Assembly (NCBI RefSeq): GCF_002269345.1
Contig: NZ_CP022889.1
Location: forward strand, 1,550,001 to 1,614,000
Length of the DNA: 64,000 bases
Direction: 5' to 3'
From: Tsuneonella mangrovi
Lineage (GTDB): Bacteria; Pseudomonadota; Alphaproteobacteria; Sphingomonadales; Sphingomonadaceae
Shown here: piece by piece, positions 36,377 through 44,483 of the stretch
How positions within the stretch are numbered: position 1 is the first letter of the stretch
Layout of the letters: every line of letters begins with the position of its first letter
Notes under the pieces: model-generated
Database searches by the model: none
What the model was told of the DNA's origin: nothing
The model's input: only the letters and a program-made list of their open reading frames with translations
Made by a program: the position numbers and the translations under genes

Positions 36377-36782
36377 CGCCGACGAAACCGTCGAGCGCGC
36401 GATGGCGCTGGTCGAGGAAAGCTTCATCGCCGGGACCGGGCCGGGCGGGCAGAACGTCAACAAGGTCGCGACCGCGGTGCAGCTGCGGCTCAACGTCTTT
36501 GCGCTCAAGCTGCAGCCGCAGGTCTTCGCCCGACTGAAGGCGCTGGCCGGGAGCCGGATGACCGCCAGTGGAGAGATCGTGCTCACCGCCCGCCGCTATC
36601 GCACGCAGGAAGCGAATCGCACCGACGCGCGCGAGCGGCTGGCGGACATGATCCGCAAGGCCCATGAAGCACCGCCTAAGCGGGCCAGGACCCGGCTCAA
36701 CCGCGTGGGCAAGGAAGCCCGCATAAAAGCGAAGAAATCCCGCGGTGCGATCAAGGCTAACCGGGGGAAAGTCGACTGGTAG
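36369..36782 (+). CDS. arfB: Alternative ribosome-rescue factor/peptidyl-tRNA hydrolase ArfB
   Basis: 137 aa from ATG 36369. The GGQ hydrolysis motif is in [22 protein letters not shown]. The C-terminal basic tail ([20 protein letters not shown]) is what ArfB inserts into the empty mRNA channel of stalled ribosomes. It releases peptides from non-stop ribosomes in place of tmRNA or ArfA. Overlaps the pseudouridine synthase, forming a pabB-rluA-arfB unit. Confidence 0.94.
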   Translation: MSDADETVERAMALVEESFIAGTGPGGQNVNKVATAVQLRLNVFALKLQPQVFARLKALAGSRMTASGEIVLTARRYRTQEANRTDARERLADMIRKAHEAPPKRARTRLNRVGKEARIKAKKSRGAIKANRGKVDW

Positions 36783-36927
36783 AGCGAAGGGCGCGAAAGC
36801 CCCTTGCAGCCTTGACTTTATCGCCCGTTTGCACCAATGGCCGCGCCGGACGGGCGGCGCACGTGTGCCGCCCTTGGTATTTATCGGGCCCACCCGGCCC
36901 TCTCGCACGCATCAGGACGCACACGCC

Positions 36928-37095
36928 ATGGCGAAGCCCGCAACCGTCAAGATCCGGCTGGTCTCGACCGCCGACACCGGCTTCTTCTACGTTACCAAGA
37001 AGAACCCGCGCAACACGACCGAGAAGATGACCTTCCGCAAGTACGACCCGATTGCCAAGAAGCACGTCGAGTTCAAGGAAGCGAAGATCAAGTAA
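36928..37095 (+). CDS. rpmG: 50S ribosomal protein L33
   Basis: 55 aa ([20 protein letters not shown] at the start; [18 protein letters not shown] at the end). Length and sequence are normal for bacterial L33. The zinc-binding cysteines of the C+ form are absent, so it is the cysteine-free paralogue type usual in alphaproteobacteria. It stands alone 145 bases after arfB and 64 bases before lolA. Longer in-frame starts were rejected. Confidence 0.96.
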   Translation: MAKPATVKIRLVSTADTGFFYVTKKNPRNTTEKMTFRKYDPIAKKHVEFKEAKIK

Positions 37096-37159
37096 GCTGA
37101 ACGCCCGGGGCCCTGCAGGTTCACGGGCAGTTCAACGCTCCGAGGTCAGCAAGCGGAGC

Positions 37160-37828
37160 ATGACAATCTTGACCAAGTCTCGCACATTTTCCGCCCGGGC
37201 CGCCTTCGCAGGCGCGCTTGCGCTTGCCGTTCCGCTCGGCGCGGCGATTACCCTCGCACCTGCACCCGCCGCCGCCGCTTCGCCCGAGATGCTCGACACC
37301 GCGATCTCCGCGCTGCGTTCGATCTCGACGATGACTGCCGATTTCACCCAGACCGACGCAAAGGGGCAGACGGTATCCGGTGAAATGACCCTCAAGCGCC
37401 CCGGCAAGATCCGCTTCGAGTACGAAAAGAGCGCCAAGATGCTGATCGTTTCGACCGGCAAGTCGCTCTACCTGATCGACTACGCGGTGAACCAGGTCCA
37501 GCGCTGGCCAATCAAGAATTCGCCGCTTGGTGCGCTGCTCGATCCGGGCCGCGACGTCCAAAAGTACAGCACGCTCGTGCCCACCAGCACCAACGACGTG
37601 ATCGGGGTCGAAGTACGCGACCCCAAGCATCCCGAATACGGAGTGATCACGCTCATCTTCCAACGCGATTCGACCGCTCCCGGCGGGTTCGAGCTGGTCA
37701 GTTGGGTAGCGCTCGATTCGCAAAATAACCGCACCACCGTGCGGCTGAAAAACCAGCGCTACGGCGTGGCCGTGCCTGACAGCACATTCAGGTTCAAGGA
37801 CCCCCGCCGCTCGGGCCGTCGACCGTAG
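37160..37828 (+). CDS. lolA: LolA-family outer-membrane lipoprotein carrier
   Basis: 222 aa from ATG 37160, with a long signal peptide (TFSARAAFAGALALAVPLGAA to about residue 37, ending near PAAAAS). The LolA fold shows in SISTMTADFTQTDAKGQTVSGEMTLKRPGKIRFEYE and LYLIDYAVNQVQRWPI, and the closing FELVSWVALDSQNNRTTVRLKNQR. It carries lipoproteins through the periplasm from LolCDE to the outer membrane. The first part of the leader is basic and long for the family. A terminator lies 183 bases downstream. Confidence 0.9.
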   Translation: MTILTKSRTFSARAAFAGALALAVPLGAAITLAPAPAAAASPEMLDTAISALRSISTMTADFTQTDAKGQTVSGEMTLKRPGKIRFEYEKSAKMLIVSTGKSLYLIDYAVNQVQRWPIKNSPLGALLDPGRDVQKYSTLVPTSTNDVIGVEVRDPKHPEYGVITLIFQRDSTAPGGFELVSWVALDSQNNRTTVRLKNQRYGVAVPDSTFRFKDPRRSGRRP

Positions 37829-38010
37829 CCAACGCTTCGCCCGCAGGCCGTTCGCGCCCTGCGACAAGCCGGTACAAGGCGTTCATCCAGCGGAAAGCCG
37901 CGACGGCCTAGAACGGTCATCAGCAGGCTGGCTCGAGAGGGAGGTTTCCCCCCTGTTGCCCCCTCAATGGAAAGGCTGCCTGCCACAAGCGTGACGAACG
38001 CTCAAACGAA

Positions 38011-38044
38011 CCCTCGTGCCAATGCCCCCGGCACGAGGGTTTTC
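38011..38044 (+). terminator. Terminator between lolA and xth
   Basis: A 10-bp perfect stem, CCCTCGTGCC / GGCACGAGGG (38011-38020 and 38030-38039), loop AATGCCCCC, followed by TTTT. It separates lolA from the xth unit. Confidence 0.93.
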
Positions 38045-38110
38045 GTTTGTCCTGGCGGATCGCGCGGCAGATCGCTTGCCGCCTGCGGGCTTCGCCCCTA
38101 AGTCCGCCCC

Positions 38111-38905
38111 ATGCTGACTGTCGCCACCTGGAACATCAATTCCGTCCGCCTGCGCATAGATCAGGTCGTGCGGATGCTTTCCGAACAATCGCCCGACGTG
38201 CTGTGCCTGCAGGAAATCAAGTGCCAGGAGCAGCAGTTCCCGGCCAAGGTGCTGGCCGATCTGGGCTATGTCCATCAAGCGATCCACGGGCAAAAAGGCT
38301 ATCACGGAGTCGCCACGGTAAGCCGGGTTCCGCTGTGCGAGTTTTCGCGGTTCGACTGGCAGGACAACGGCGAAGCGCGCCACGTCGGAGTCGAACTTAC
38401 TGAAGGCGAAGGTGCCGGGCTGGTGATCGAGAACGTCTACATTCCGGCAGGAGGCGACATTCCCGACCGCGAGGCCAATCCCAAGTTCGGGCAGAAGCTC
38501 GATTTCCTCGATCGGATGACCCGCTGGTCGGAGCAGATCGACCGGCCGACTTTGCTGGTGGGCGATTTCAACATCGCCCCGCTCGAATGCGACGTCTACG
38601 ATCACAAGGCCCTGCTCAAGGTGGTGAGCCACACCCCGATCGAAGTCGAAACGCTGGGGCGACTGCAAGACGCACACGGCTGGGTCGACCTTGGTCGCCA
38701 ATTCATTCCCGCGCCGCAGCGCAATTACTCGTGGTGGTCCTATCGCAGTTATTGGCGACAGAAGGACCAGGGGCGGCGGCTCGATCATATGTGGGCCAGC
38801 CCTGAACTCGCACCCAAGGCGACCGCGCACCGCTTCGTCGAGGAAACCCGCAAGTGGGATCAGCCGAGCGATCATGTGCCGCTGATCACGGAGTTCGCGC
38901 TCTGA
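38111..38905 (+). CDS. xth: Exodeoxyribonuclease III
   Basis: 264 aa. An AP endonuclease/3'-5' exonuclease of the EEP fold that acts in base-excision repair. Motifs in order: ATWNINSVRLR, LCLQEIKCQEQQFP, GDFNIAPLECDVYD, RLDHMWASPEL and the catalytic SDHVPLI. It is the standard length for ExoIII. The end overlaps the probable GTG start of ribA by 52 bases, so the two are likely cotranscribed. Confidence 0.95.
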   Translation: MLTVATWNINSVRLRIDQVVRMLSEQSPDVLCLQEIKCQEQQFPAKVLADLGYVHQAIHGQKGYHGVATVSRVPLCEFSRFDWQDNGEARHVGVELTEGEGAGLVIENVYIPAGGDIPDREANPKFGQKLDFLDRMTRWSEQIDRPTLLVGDFNIAPLECDVYDHKALLKVVSHTPIEVETLGRLQDAHGWVDLGRQFIPAPQRNYSWWSYRSYWRQKDQGRRLDHMWASPELAPKATAHRFVEETRKWDQPSDHVPLITEFAL

Positions 38906-39978
38906 CCGGCGACGCGCCTCGCCCCAGTGCGTCGCGACGCGCGGCGCAGGCGGTTGACGCGCTGCGCCATGGCTGGCCGATCGCGCTCCAAGGCGGACCG
39001 ACTTTGCTGCCCGCTGAGACAGCGATTGCGTCGGGCGCCAGGTCGCGGCTCATGCTGATTTCCGCGGCCCGCGCAGCCACGCTCAAGCTCGCCAACCAGC
39101 GCGAGGCCGCCGAACCGCACGCGCCAGTGCTGATCCGCGCGGCGCAGGACTTCGACCTTGCCGCTGCGCGCGCGTTGGCCGACCCGGCGCTCGACCTCAC
39201 CCACCCGCTGAAAGGTCCGTATCGCGCCGAACCGCTCGACTGGGCCGGGGCGGCACAGGTGGCGCTTGAGCTGGCGCGAGTTGCAGGGATCCTGCCGGCA
39301 TACATGGTCGAAGCCGAGGATGCGGGGGAAGCGCAGCCGTTCGCCCCGGCAGACCTGGCCGCGCTGCTCGATCCGCAGCGCCTCTTCATCGCCAGCCGCG
39401 CGCGTCTGCCTATCTCGGCGAGCGAGAACGCAGAGATTGTCGCCTTTCGCAGCCCCGACGATATCCGCGAACACGTCGCACTGGTGATCGGGGAGCAGAG
39501 CAGCGACCGGGTGCCGCTGGTGCGGCTGCACTCCGAATGCCTGACGGGCGACGTGCTCGGCAGCCTCAAGTGCGATTGCGGCCCGCAACTCGACAGCGCG
39601 CTCGAGCAGATCGCTTCAGAAGCGCGCAATGGCGGGTGGGGCGTGCTGCTGTACCTGCGTCAGGAAGGTCGCGGGATCGGGCTTGTCAACAAGCTGCGTG
39701 CCTATCGCTTGCAGGACGAAGGGTTCGATACGATCGACGCCAACCGGCGACTCGGCCTACCCGACGAAGCGCGCGATTTTCCCGTCGCAGCCCGGATGCT
39801 CGACCTGCTGGGGGTGCGCGAATTGCGGCTCCTCACAAACAACCCGGCCAAGGTCGACGCGCTGCGCGAAGCGGGCGTGACCGTCACCGAGCGCGCGCCG
39901 CACCAGCTGCCCGACAACCCGCACAACGCCCGCTACCTTGCGACCAAGCGCGACCGCGCGGGGCATATCCTGCCATGA
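38854..39978 (+). CDS. ribA: GTP cyclohydrolase II with long N-terminal extension
   Basis: 374 aa if the GTG at 38854 is used. No ATG in frame precedes the conserved part, so the exact start is uncertain, with later non-ATG starts possible. The C-terminal ~200 residues are the RibA core: PLVRLHSECLTGDVLGSLKCDCGPQL with zinc cysteines, YLRQEGRGIGLVNKLRAY, and LRLLTNNPAKVDALREAGV. It opens GTP in the first step of riboflavin synthesis. The ~170-residue N-domain (ALRHGWPIALQGG and MLISAARAATLK) is seen in sphingomonad homologues and resembles a degenerate DHBP-synthase-like region (inference). ATGA overlap with the next gene. Confidence 0.9.
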   Translation: MGSAERSCAADHGVRALTGDAPRPSASRRAAQAVDALRHGWPIALQGGPTLLPAETAIASGARSRLMLISAARAATLKLANQREAAEPHAPVLIRAAQDFDLAAARALADPALDLTHPLKGPYRAEPLDWAGAAQVALELARVAGILPAYMVEAEDAGEAQPFAPADLAALLDPQRLFIASRARLPISASENAEIVAFRSPDDIREHVALVIGEQSSDRVPLVRLHSECLTGDVLGSLKCDCGPQLDSALEQIASEARNGGWGVLLYLRQEGRGIGLVNKLRAYRLQDEGFDTIDANRRLGLPDEARDFPVAARMLDLLGVRELRLLTNNPAKVDALREAGVTVTERAPHQLPDNPHNARYLATKRDRAGHILP

Positions 39979-40475
39979 ACCTGCTCGTCCGCACCGAACG
40001 GGCGGGCGACGAGGCCGACATTCGCGCGCTCACCGCTGCCGCGTTTGCCGACATGCCCCATAGCGGCGGGAGCGAACCGGCGATCATCGACGGCCTGCGT
40101 GCAAGCGGCGATCTGGCACTGTCGCTGGTCGCGGCGAGCGAGGCGGGCGAGATCGTCGGCCATATTGCGTTCTCGCCAGTGACGATCGAGGGCGGCGAAG
40201 TCGGCTGGTTCGGGCTTGGCCCGGTGTCTGCACGCCCCGACCTTCAAGGGCAGGGGATCGGCTCGCGTCTGATCGAGGCCGGGATCGATGAGATGCGGAT
40301 GCGCGGTGCGCGGGGAATCGTGCTGGTCGGCGATCCACTATATTACGCGCGCTTCGGCTTTGTTCCGGACCCGCGCCTCGCTTACCCGCACCCGGGCGGC
40401 GAGTTCCTCCAGCGGCTTATCCTGAGCGGCGAGGGAACCGGGGGCGTAGTCCGATACGCTCCGGCATTCGGCTGA
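39975..40475 (+). CDS. GNAT-family N-acetyltransferase (YhbS-like)
   Basis: 166 aa, ATG overlapping the ribA stop. GNAT motif A is in GPVSARPDLQGQGIGSRLIEAGI, the acetyl-CoA loop with Q/RxxGxG. The DPLYYARFGFVPDPRLAYPHP ending fits the YhbS/DUF-type acetyltransferases. The acyl acceptor cannot be read from the sequence. The coupling to ribA is probably incidental. Confidence 0.88.
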   Translation: MNLLVRTERAGDEADIRALTAAAFADMPHSGGSEPAIIDGLRASGDLALSLVAASEAGEIVGHIAFSPVTIEGGEVGWFGLGPVSARPDLQGQGIGSRLIEAGIDEMRMRGARGIVLVGDPLYYARFGFVPDPRLAYPHPGGEFLQRLILSGEGTGGVVRYAPAFG

Positions 40476-40478
40476 CGG

Positions 40479-41462
40479 TCAGCGCTTTTCGAACGGCTTG
40501 ATACCGTCGCCGAGCTTGTTGTCCTTTACCGTGATCGGATCGCCCGACCAGTCGGCCACGAATGCGCTCGACCGGGTGAGTCCCGGCACGAAGCGGGCAT
40601 CGTTGCCCGCGACAAGCAGGCCGCCCGACGGATTGCCTTGGTTCTCTGCGCTCACCGCTATGAACGCGGAATAGTTTTCCTTGTCGCGGCCCTGCACGAA
40701 CCAGTTGTTGGTGATCTGGCCGGTGGCGCCGTTGGGCAAATCGATCATGTAGTTGGTGGCATGGCCCGCCGAATCGTCGAAATCGCAGCTGGCGACTTCG
40801 ATCCGCGCAGCTCGCGATTTCAGGTAGTGCCCGCCGGTGCCCCGTTCGAAGCGGGTGCGGGTGACCCGCAGATGGCCGTATTCGCCGACGTAGACCGAGT
40901 GCGCGCACCCGGCATCGTCGTCGCAGTTGCCGAGCCCGGAGAAGGTCGATTTGTCGATCACGATGGTCCCATTGGGATCGTCACCCGTGAGGATGCCCTG
41001 CTGGCTGTCGAGGAACCAGCTCTGCGCCACCGTCAGGTTGCCGCCCTCCAGCCGGATCCCCGCGCCGTTATGGTCGGGAACTGCGATATCGCGGAACACC
41101 AGGCCGGCAACGCGCGCCGACTGTCCGCCAAGGACCAGCGCCGCCTTGTCTTCGCATGCCTTGCCCGAAAGGACCGCCGTGCCCGGCTGGCTGGCGAGGT
41201 AAGTGATGTTGCCTGCCTCCTGCACGGCGCACTGCTTGTAAGTGCCCGGCGCAATCGCGATCGTGCCGCTGCCCGCACCGATCGCGTCCACTGCATCCTG
41301 CAACGAGCCGTAGCCCCGGCCGCTCTCGACCACCGTGAACGGTGCACTGGCATTCTGCGCGAACAGGGCTGCGGTCGGGATAGCGGCGATAGCGATCGCA
41401 GCGATCGCTCCGATCAGCAATATCGACGGGCGGCGCGGCACGCGGCAGGCGTAGTTTTCCAT
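40479..41462 (-). CDS. Right-handed parallel beta-helix repeat protein, exported
   Basis: 327 aa. A basic N-terminus and a hydrophobic segment (ILLIGAIAAIAIAAIPTAALFAQ) act as signal anchor. The rest is built of short coils typical of Pfam beta_helix/PbH1: YGSLQDAVDAIGAGSGTIAI, GNLTVAQSWFLDSQQGIL, VYVGEYGHLRVTRTRFERG, TNYMIDLPNGATGQITNNWF. Such folds occur in pectate lyases and polysaccharide lyases, but I see no lyase-specific catalytic set. Role unknown. It converges with the preceding gnat gene and is separated from it by three bases. Confidence 0.8.
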   Translation of the reverse strand: MENYACRVPRRPSILLIGAIAAIAIAAIPTAALFAQNASAPFTVVESGRGYGSLQDAVDAIGAGSGTIAIAPGTYKQCAVQEAGNITYLASQPGTAVLSGKACEDKAALVLGGQSARVAGLVFRDIAVPDHNGAGIRLEGGNLTVAQSWFLDSQQGILTGDDPNGTIVIDKSTFSGLGNCDDDAGCAHSVYVGEYGHLRVTRTRFERGTGGHYLKSRAARIEVASCDFDDSAGHATNYMIDLPNGATGQITNNWFVQGRDKENYSAFIAVSAENQGNPSGGLLVAGNDARFVPGLTRSSAFVADWSGDPITVKDNKLGDGIKPFEKR

Positions 41463-41486
41463 GCCACCCGGGCTACGCCGAATTGG

Positions 41487-42236
41487 TTAACGGGCGGCTA
41501 AGGCTAGGATGCCTGTGAGGCCCACGAACAGTGCGTGACCTCCGCCGTGCGCCAGCATCGCAGCGACGAGCCCGCGCCTTGCGAACAACCACCCGAACAC
41601 CAGTGCCGGGATCGTGTTGCCTGCCATGACTGCCGCAAGCAACCATGCTGACGGATTGGGCACGACGGCAAACAGGAGGCCGAAGTGGCCCACAGCGAAC
41701 AGCAGGGCCGAGACCAGGTTGGCGAACCAGAAGGCAGGCAGTCGGCCGAGACGTAGCTTGAGCAGCCCCAGCATGGTAAGCGACAGGACCCCGTAACGCG
41801 CGATGATTTCTTCAGCCAATCCTCCGTAGAACACCCGCGTTACAAGCGGCATCGGCAATTCGGTCACCTTCGGCGGCAATACACCCTCGGTAAGGCGCGC
41901 ATATCCCAGCAAAACGCCAGCGCTGAGCACGGCACCAAGGCTCGCAGGAAGCGATGCGCGAAGCAATGGCTGCTTCCAGCCTCCCCCCTGAGCCAAACCG
42001 GCAAGCACCGGCGTTTCGAGGCCCACCTTTGGGGCAGCCCACCAGCCGGCGAGGGCAGCCAAAGCGACCAGCAAGCCTGGCTGGATCAGGAACACGGCGC
42101 GCGGAACGTCGATGCCCGGCGGGCCCAACCGTTCGAGCGGGACTGCGAGCAAAGAAGCGATGCCGACCACGCCGAGAGCGAGTACAAGCGCCAGCACACG
42201 CTTGTCGCGCGGAGTTAAAGGCCCTTGCTCCGCCAT
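41487..42236 (-). CDS. CPBP-family intramembrane metalloprotease
   Basis: 249 aa from ATG 42236. A multi-helix membrane protein with the CPBP (Abi/CAAX-protease) signature: GLAEEIIARYGVL (EExxxR), FWFANLVSALLFAVGHF with the conserved H, and a final helix region (AAMLAHGGGHALFV). These act as intramembrane glutamate proteases, or in bacteriocin immunity and stress. It is the last gene of the SPFH-RHH-small protein-CPBP unit, five bases after the small membrane protein. Substrate unknown. Confidence 0.85.
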   Translation of the reverse strand: MAEQGPLTPRDKRVLALVLALGVVGIASLLAVPLERLGPPGIDVPRAVFLIQPGLLVALAALAGWWAAPKVGLETPVLAGLAQGGGWKQPLLRASLPASLGAVLSAGVLLGYARLTEGVLPPKVTELPMPLVTRVFYGGLAEEIIARYGVLSLTMLGLLKLRLGRLPAFWFANLVSALLFAVGHFGLLFAVVPNPSAWLLAAVMAGNTIPALVFGWLFARRGLVAAMLAHGGGHALFVGLTGILALAAR

Positions 42237-42241
42237 CGGCG

Positions 42242-42499
42242 CTACTCCCACTCGCCCCAGCGCCACCGCCAGCCGCCGCGCGTGCGCTTTTTCGAAATCG
42301 TCACGAGGGTCACGATCGCCGCGGCCATCCCGCCGAAGCGCAGGAACGGATCGAGCTCGCGCATCAGAGCGAGGCCGACGATCGCTCCGGCAAACGCAAG
42401 CAGGACCACCCAGCCCTGCCACGCGATCGGCAGGCCCGCGCCGTAGCCAAACCGCTTGGGCGCGAACCAGTCACCTTTCTCGAAGAACTTGTGCAACAT
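42242..42499 (-). CDS. Small two-span membrane protein of unknown function
   Basis: 85 aa, three bases after the RHH gene. Two membrane helices (IAWQGWVVLLAFAGAIVGLALM and FGGMAAAIVTLVTISKK), with an N-terminal WFAPKRFGYGAGLP motif and a Trp/Arg-rich tail (RGGWRWRWGEWE). Similar small proteins appear in sphingomonad genomes without an assigned function. Tight spacing on both sides puts it in the operon with CPBP and SPFH proteins. Confidence 0.78.
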   Translation of the reverse strand: MLHKFFEKGDWFAPKRFGYGAGLPIAWQGWVVLLAFAGAIVGLALMRELDPFLRFGGMAAAIVTLVTISKKRTRGGWRWRWGEWE

Positions 42500-42502
42500 C
42501 GG

Positions 42503-42703
42503 TCATTCCTCCTTCGGAGGGCGGCCCCGTCGCGGGGGCTTGGTGCGGGCGGGTTCGATTCCGCGCGCCTCGAGCGCTTCGCGCAGGAGCATTTCGATCT
42601 GGGCGTTGGCACTGCGCAGTTCGGCCGCCGCCAGGCGCTCGATCGCGGCGTGGACCGCCGGATCGAGGCGCAAGGCAAAGGCTTTCTTCATTGCAGCGGA
42701 CAT
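42503..42703 (-). CDS. Ribbon-helix-helix (Arc-like) regulator with AT-hook-like tail
   Basis: 66 aa. The RHH fold is visible: strand KKAFALRLDPAVHAAIERLAAAELRSAN, then helix AQIEMLLREALEARG. The C-terminal tail PPRRGRPPKEE contains the RGRP core of AT-hook DNA-binding motifs, which insert into AT-rich minor grooves. It probably regulates its own operon through the AT-rich palindrome upstream of the SPFH gene. The alternative is an Arc-type antitoxin, but no toxin lies next to it (its neighbours are membrane proteins). ATG 42703 or 42691. Confidence 0.82.
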   Translation of the reverse strand: MSAAMKKAFALRLDPAVHAAIERLAAAELRSANAQIEMLLREALEARGIEPARTKPPRRGRPPKEE

Positions 42704-42715
42704 AACAAACGCGAC

Positions 42716-43630
42716 TTACTGGTAGAGCGTTCCAGCGTTGACTACCGGCTGCGCCTCGCGCTCGCCGCATAACACGACCATCAGGTTCGAAACCATCGTC
42801 GCGCGGCGCTCGTCGTCGAGTTCGACGATGTCGTCCTCGGAGAGCTTGGCGAGCGCCATGTCGACCATGCTCACCGCGCCCATCACCAGCTTGGAGCGCG
42901 CGGCGATCACCGCCTCGGCCTGCTGGCGGCGGAGCATCGCTCCGGCGATCTCGGGCGCATAGGCGAGATGCGTGAGGCCGGCTTCGTCGACTACGATCCC
43001 GGCCACGTGGAGTCGCTCGTTCAACTCCACCCGCAGTTCGTGATTGACCACGTCGGGGCTGCCGCGCAGCGTCGTTTCCTCCGCCTCGAGGTCGTCATAG
43101 GGATGCCGTGCGCCGACGGTGCGAAGCCCGGCTTCGATCTGGATGTTCACGAACTCCTTGAAATCGTCGACATCGAACGCAGCCTGCGCGGTATCGGCGA
43201 CCCGCCACACCACGTTGCACGCGATGTCGATCGGGTTGCCTTTCAGGTCGTTGATCTTGACCCGGTCCGAATGGACGTTGTGCGCACGGACCGAAATCTT
43301 CTTGCGCAGCATCCACGGCCAGATCCACCGCAGGCCCTCGGTGCGATCAGTGCCTGCGTAGGCGCCGAACAGCGTGATCACGACCGCCTGGTTGGGCTGG
43401 ACCATGTAAAACCCGCCCGCGACCAGCAGCGCAACGAAGCCGGACAGCAGGATGCGGCCGACGAACAGGATCTTGACGATCTTCGCGGCACCGTATGGCG
43501 GCAAGCCGCCCGATACGAACCATAGCCCGAGCACGACCGCAGCCAGCAGTACCAGCAGCATGACGTAACCGTTGTAGGTTTTCGCCGGACCTTCCCGGCT
43601 GGTGTTCATTCCCTTGAGTTCGACAGACAT
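42716..43630 (-). CDS. SPFH/band-7 (slipin-like) membrane protein
   Basis: 304 aa from ATG 43630, with AGAGGAG about eight bases upstream; longer in-frame readings were rejected. Two N-terminal membrane helices ([19 protein letters not shown] and [19 protein letters not shown]) lead into the SPFH domain ([42 protein letters not shown] and [21 protein letters not shown]). The C-terminus ([21 protein letters not shown]) is shared with a subfamily found beside RHH proteins. It likely oligomerises in the inner membrane as a scaffold. First gene of a four-gene unit. Confidence 0.9.
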   Translation of the reverse strand: MSVELKGMNTSREGPAKTYNGYVMLLVLLAAVVLGLWFVSGGLPPYGAAKIVKILFVGRILLSGFVALLVAGGFYMVQPNQAVVITLFGAYAGTDRTEGLRWIWPWMLRKKISVRAHNVHSDRVKINDLKGNPIDIACNVVWRVADTAQAAFDVDDFKEFVNIQIEAGLRTVGARHPYDDLEAEETTLRGSPDVVNHELRVELNERLHVAGIVVDEAGLTHLAYAPEIAGAMLRRQQAEAVIAARSKLVMGAVSMVDMALAKLSEDDIVELDDERRATMVSNLMVVLCGEREAQPVVNAGTLYQ

Positions 43631-43650
43631 GACGAATCGCTCCTCTGATA

Positions 43651-43670
43651 TAAATATGATATCATATTTA
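43651..43670 (-). promoter_or_regulatory. Perfect 20-bp AT-rich palindrome (putative operator) before the SPFH operon
   Basis: TAAATATGATATCATATTTA is its own reverse complement over all 20 bases, in a strongly GC-rich surrounding. It sits 20 bases upstream of the SPFH ATG. On the minus strand a -35-like TTGACT (43687-43692) lies 17 bases before it, so the palindrome would overlap the -10 (TATGAT is inside it). The RHH/AT-hook protein of the operon is the obvious candidate binder. Confidence 0.75.
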
Positions 43671-43838
43671 ATCCGTGCGGAGCCGAAGTCAATCGAAACC
43701 GGACTTTGCATTCGCAGCGGACCACGAAGCAATGCGGAGATGGCGGCGGCGAGACGTTGCCCGCGCAGGACATCGCGGCTAATCAGCACGGCATCCGGTC
43801 GCTGGTGGGAGCGATCCGTCAACTGGAGGACCAATCGT

Positions 43839-44147
43839 ATGAAAAAATTCGCTCTCGCCGCCATCCCGCTGGTGCTCGCGCTCGCCGCGTGCGGCAAGTC
43901 CGAGGATGCCTCCACAGCTGCGCAAGCAGACTCGGTCGAGGCTCCTGCGGATCAGGCGATGGCCCAGGTCAGCGACGAGCCTAGCGCCGATGCCGCGGCA
44001 GCCGCCGAACCGTCCGACTCGGCGGAAGAAACCGCGGCACAAAAGTCTGCCGAAGCCGCCGGCGCGAGTGCCGCCGAAGTCGCTGCCCGTGCACAGGCCG
44101 CGGCGGCGGCCGCCAACGCCGCAACCTCAACGAACCCGGCAAACTAG
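43839..44147 (+). CDS. Small Ala-rich lipoprotein
   Basis: 102 aa, ATG 43839 with GGAGGA eight bases upstream. Lipoprotein signal KKFALAAIPLVLALAACGKSED (lipobox LAAC). The mature part is low-complexity and rich in Ala, Glu and Ser (EDASTAAQADSVEAPADQAM, and a run of Ala near the C-terminus), probably disordered. No domain is recognised. It is divergent from the SPFH operon and shares a 208-base promoter region with it. Confidence 0.75.
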   Translation: MKKFALAAIPLVLALAACGKSEDASTAAQADSVEAPADQAMAQVSDEPSADAAAAAEPSDSAEETAAQKSAEAAGASAAEVAARAQAAAAAANAATSTNPAN

Positions 44148-44235
44148 GCAGCGAGAAGCGGACGCAACACCGCCCTTTCAGTGCCCTAACATTTCGTCCG
44201 CTTCCCCTTTTCGCTCGCTGCGCTATGGCATCGGC

Positions 44236-44460
44236 ATGCGACACGCCGCCATTGCCACTGTCCTCGGCGCGACATTGCTGCTCGCCAGCTGCGGGCCGGG
44301 TGACAGCGATCCCGGCCCCGGCGGTGTTAGCGTGGGCGAGGCCAAGGCGCTCGACCAGGCCGCCGAAATGATCGAAGCTCGGCGCTTGCCGCCCGGCGCG
44401 CTCGCCAGCCCGTCCGACCAGCCGAGCGATTCCGCTCCGTCAGCAAACCCCGGAAATTGA
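44236..44460 (+). CDS. Very small lipoprotein
   Basis: 74 aa from ATG 44236. Signal and lipobox: AIATVLGATLLLASCGPGDSD (LASC). A short mature region has a helical piece (VGEAKALDQAAEMIEARRLPPG) and a Ser/Pro-rich end. No known family. It ends 23 bases before the thiolase start. It lies between another lipoprotein and the thiolase gene on the same strand. Confidence 0.65.
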   Translation: MRHAAIATVLGATLLLASCGPGDSDPGPGGVSVGEAKALDQAAEMIEARRLPPGALASPSDQPSDSAPSANPGN

Positions 44461-44483
44461 AACCCGCCCGAGAGGAGAACACC

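Noticed and set aside
36800-36840. TTGACT before rpmG as a sigma-70 promoter
   Set aside because: No matching -10 at a proper spacing; not called.
42503-42703. Classical toxin-antitoxin module (RHH as antitoxin)
   Set aside because: No small toxin-like gene sits next to it; the neighbours are an SPFH protein and membrane proteins, so an operon autoregulator fits better.
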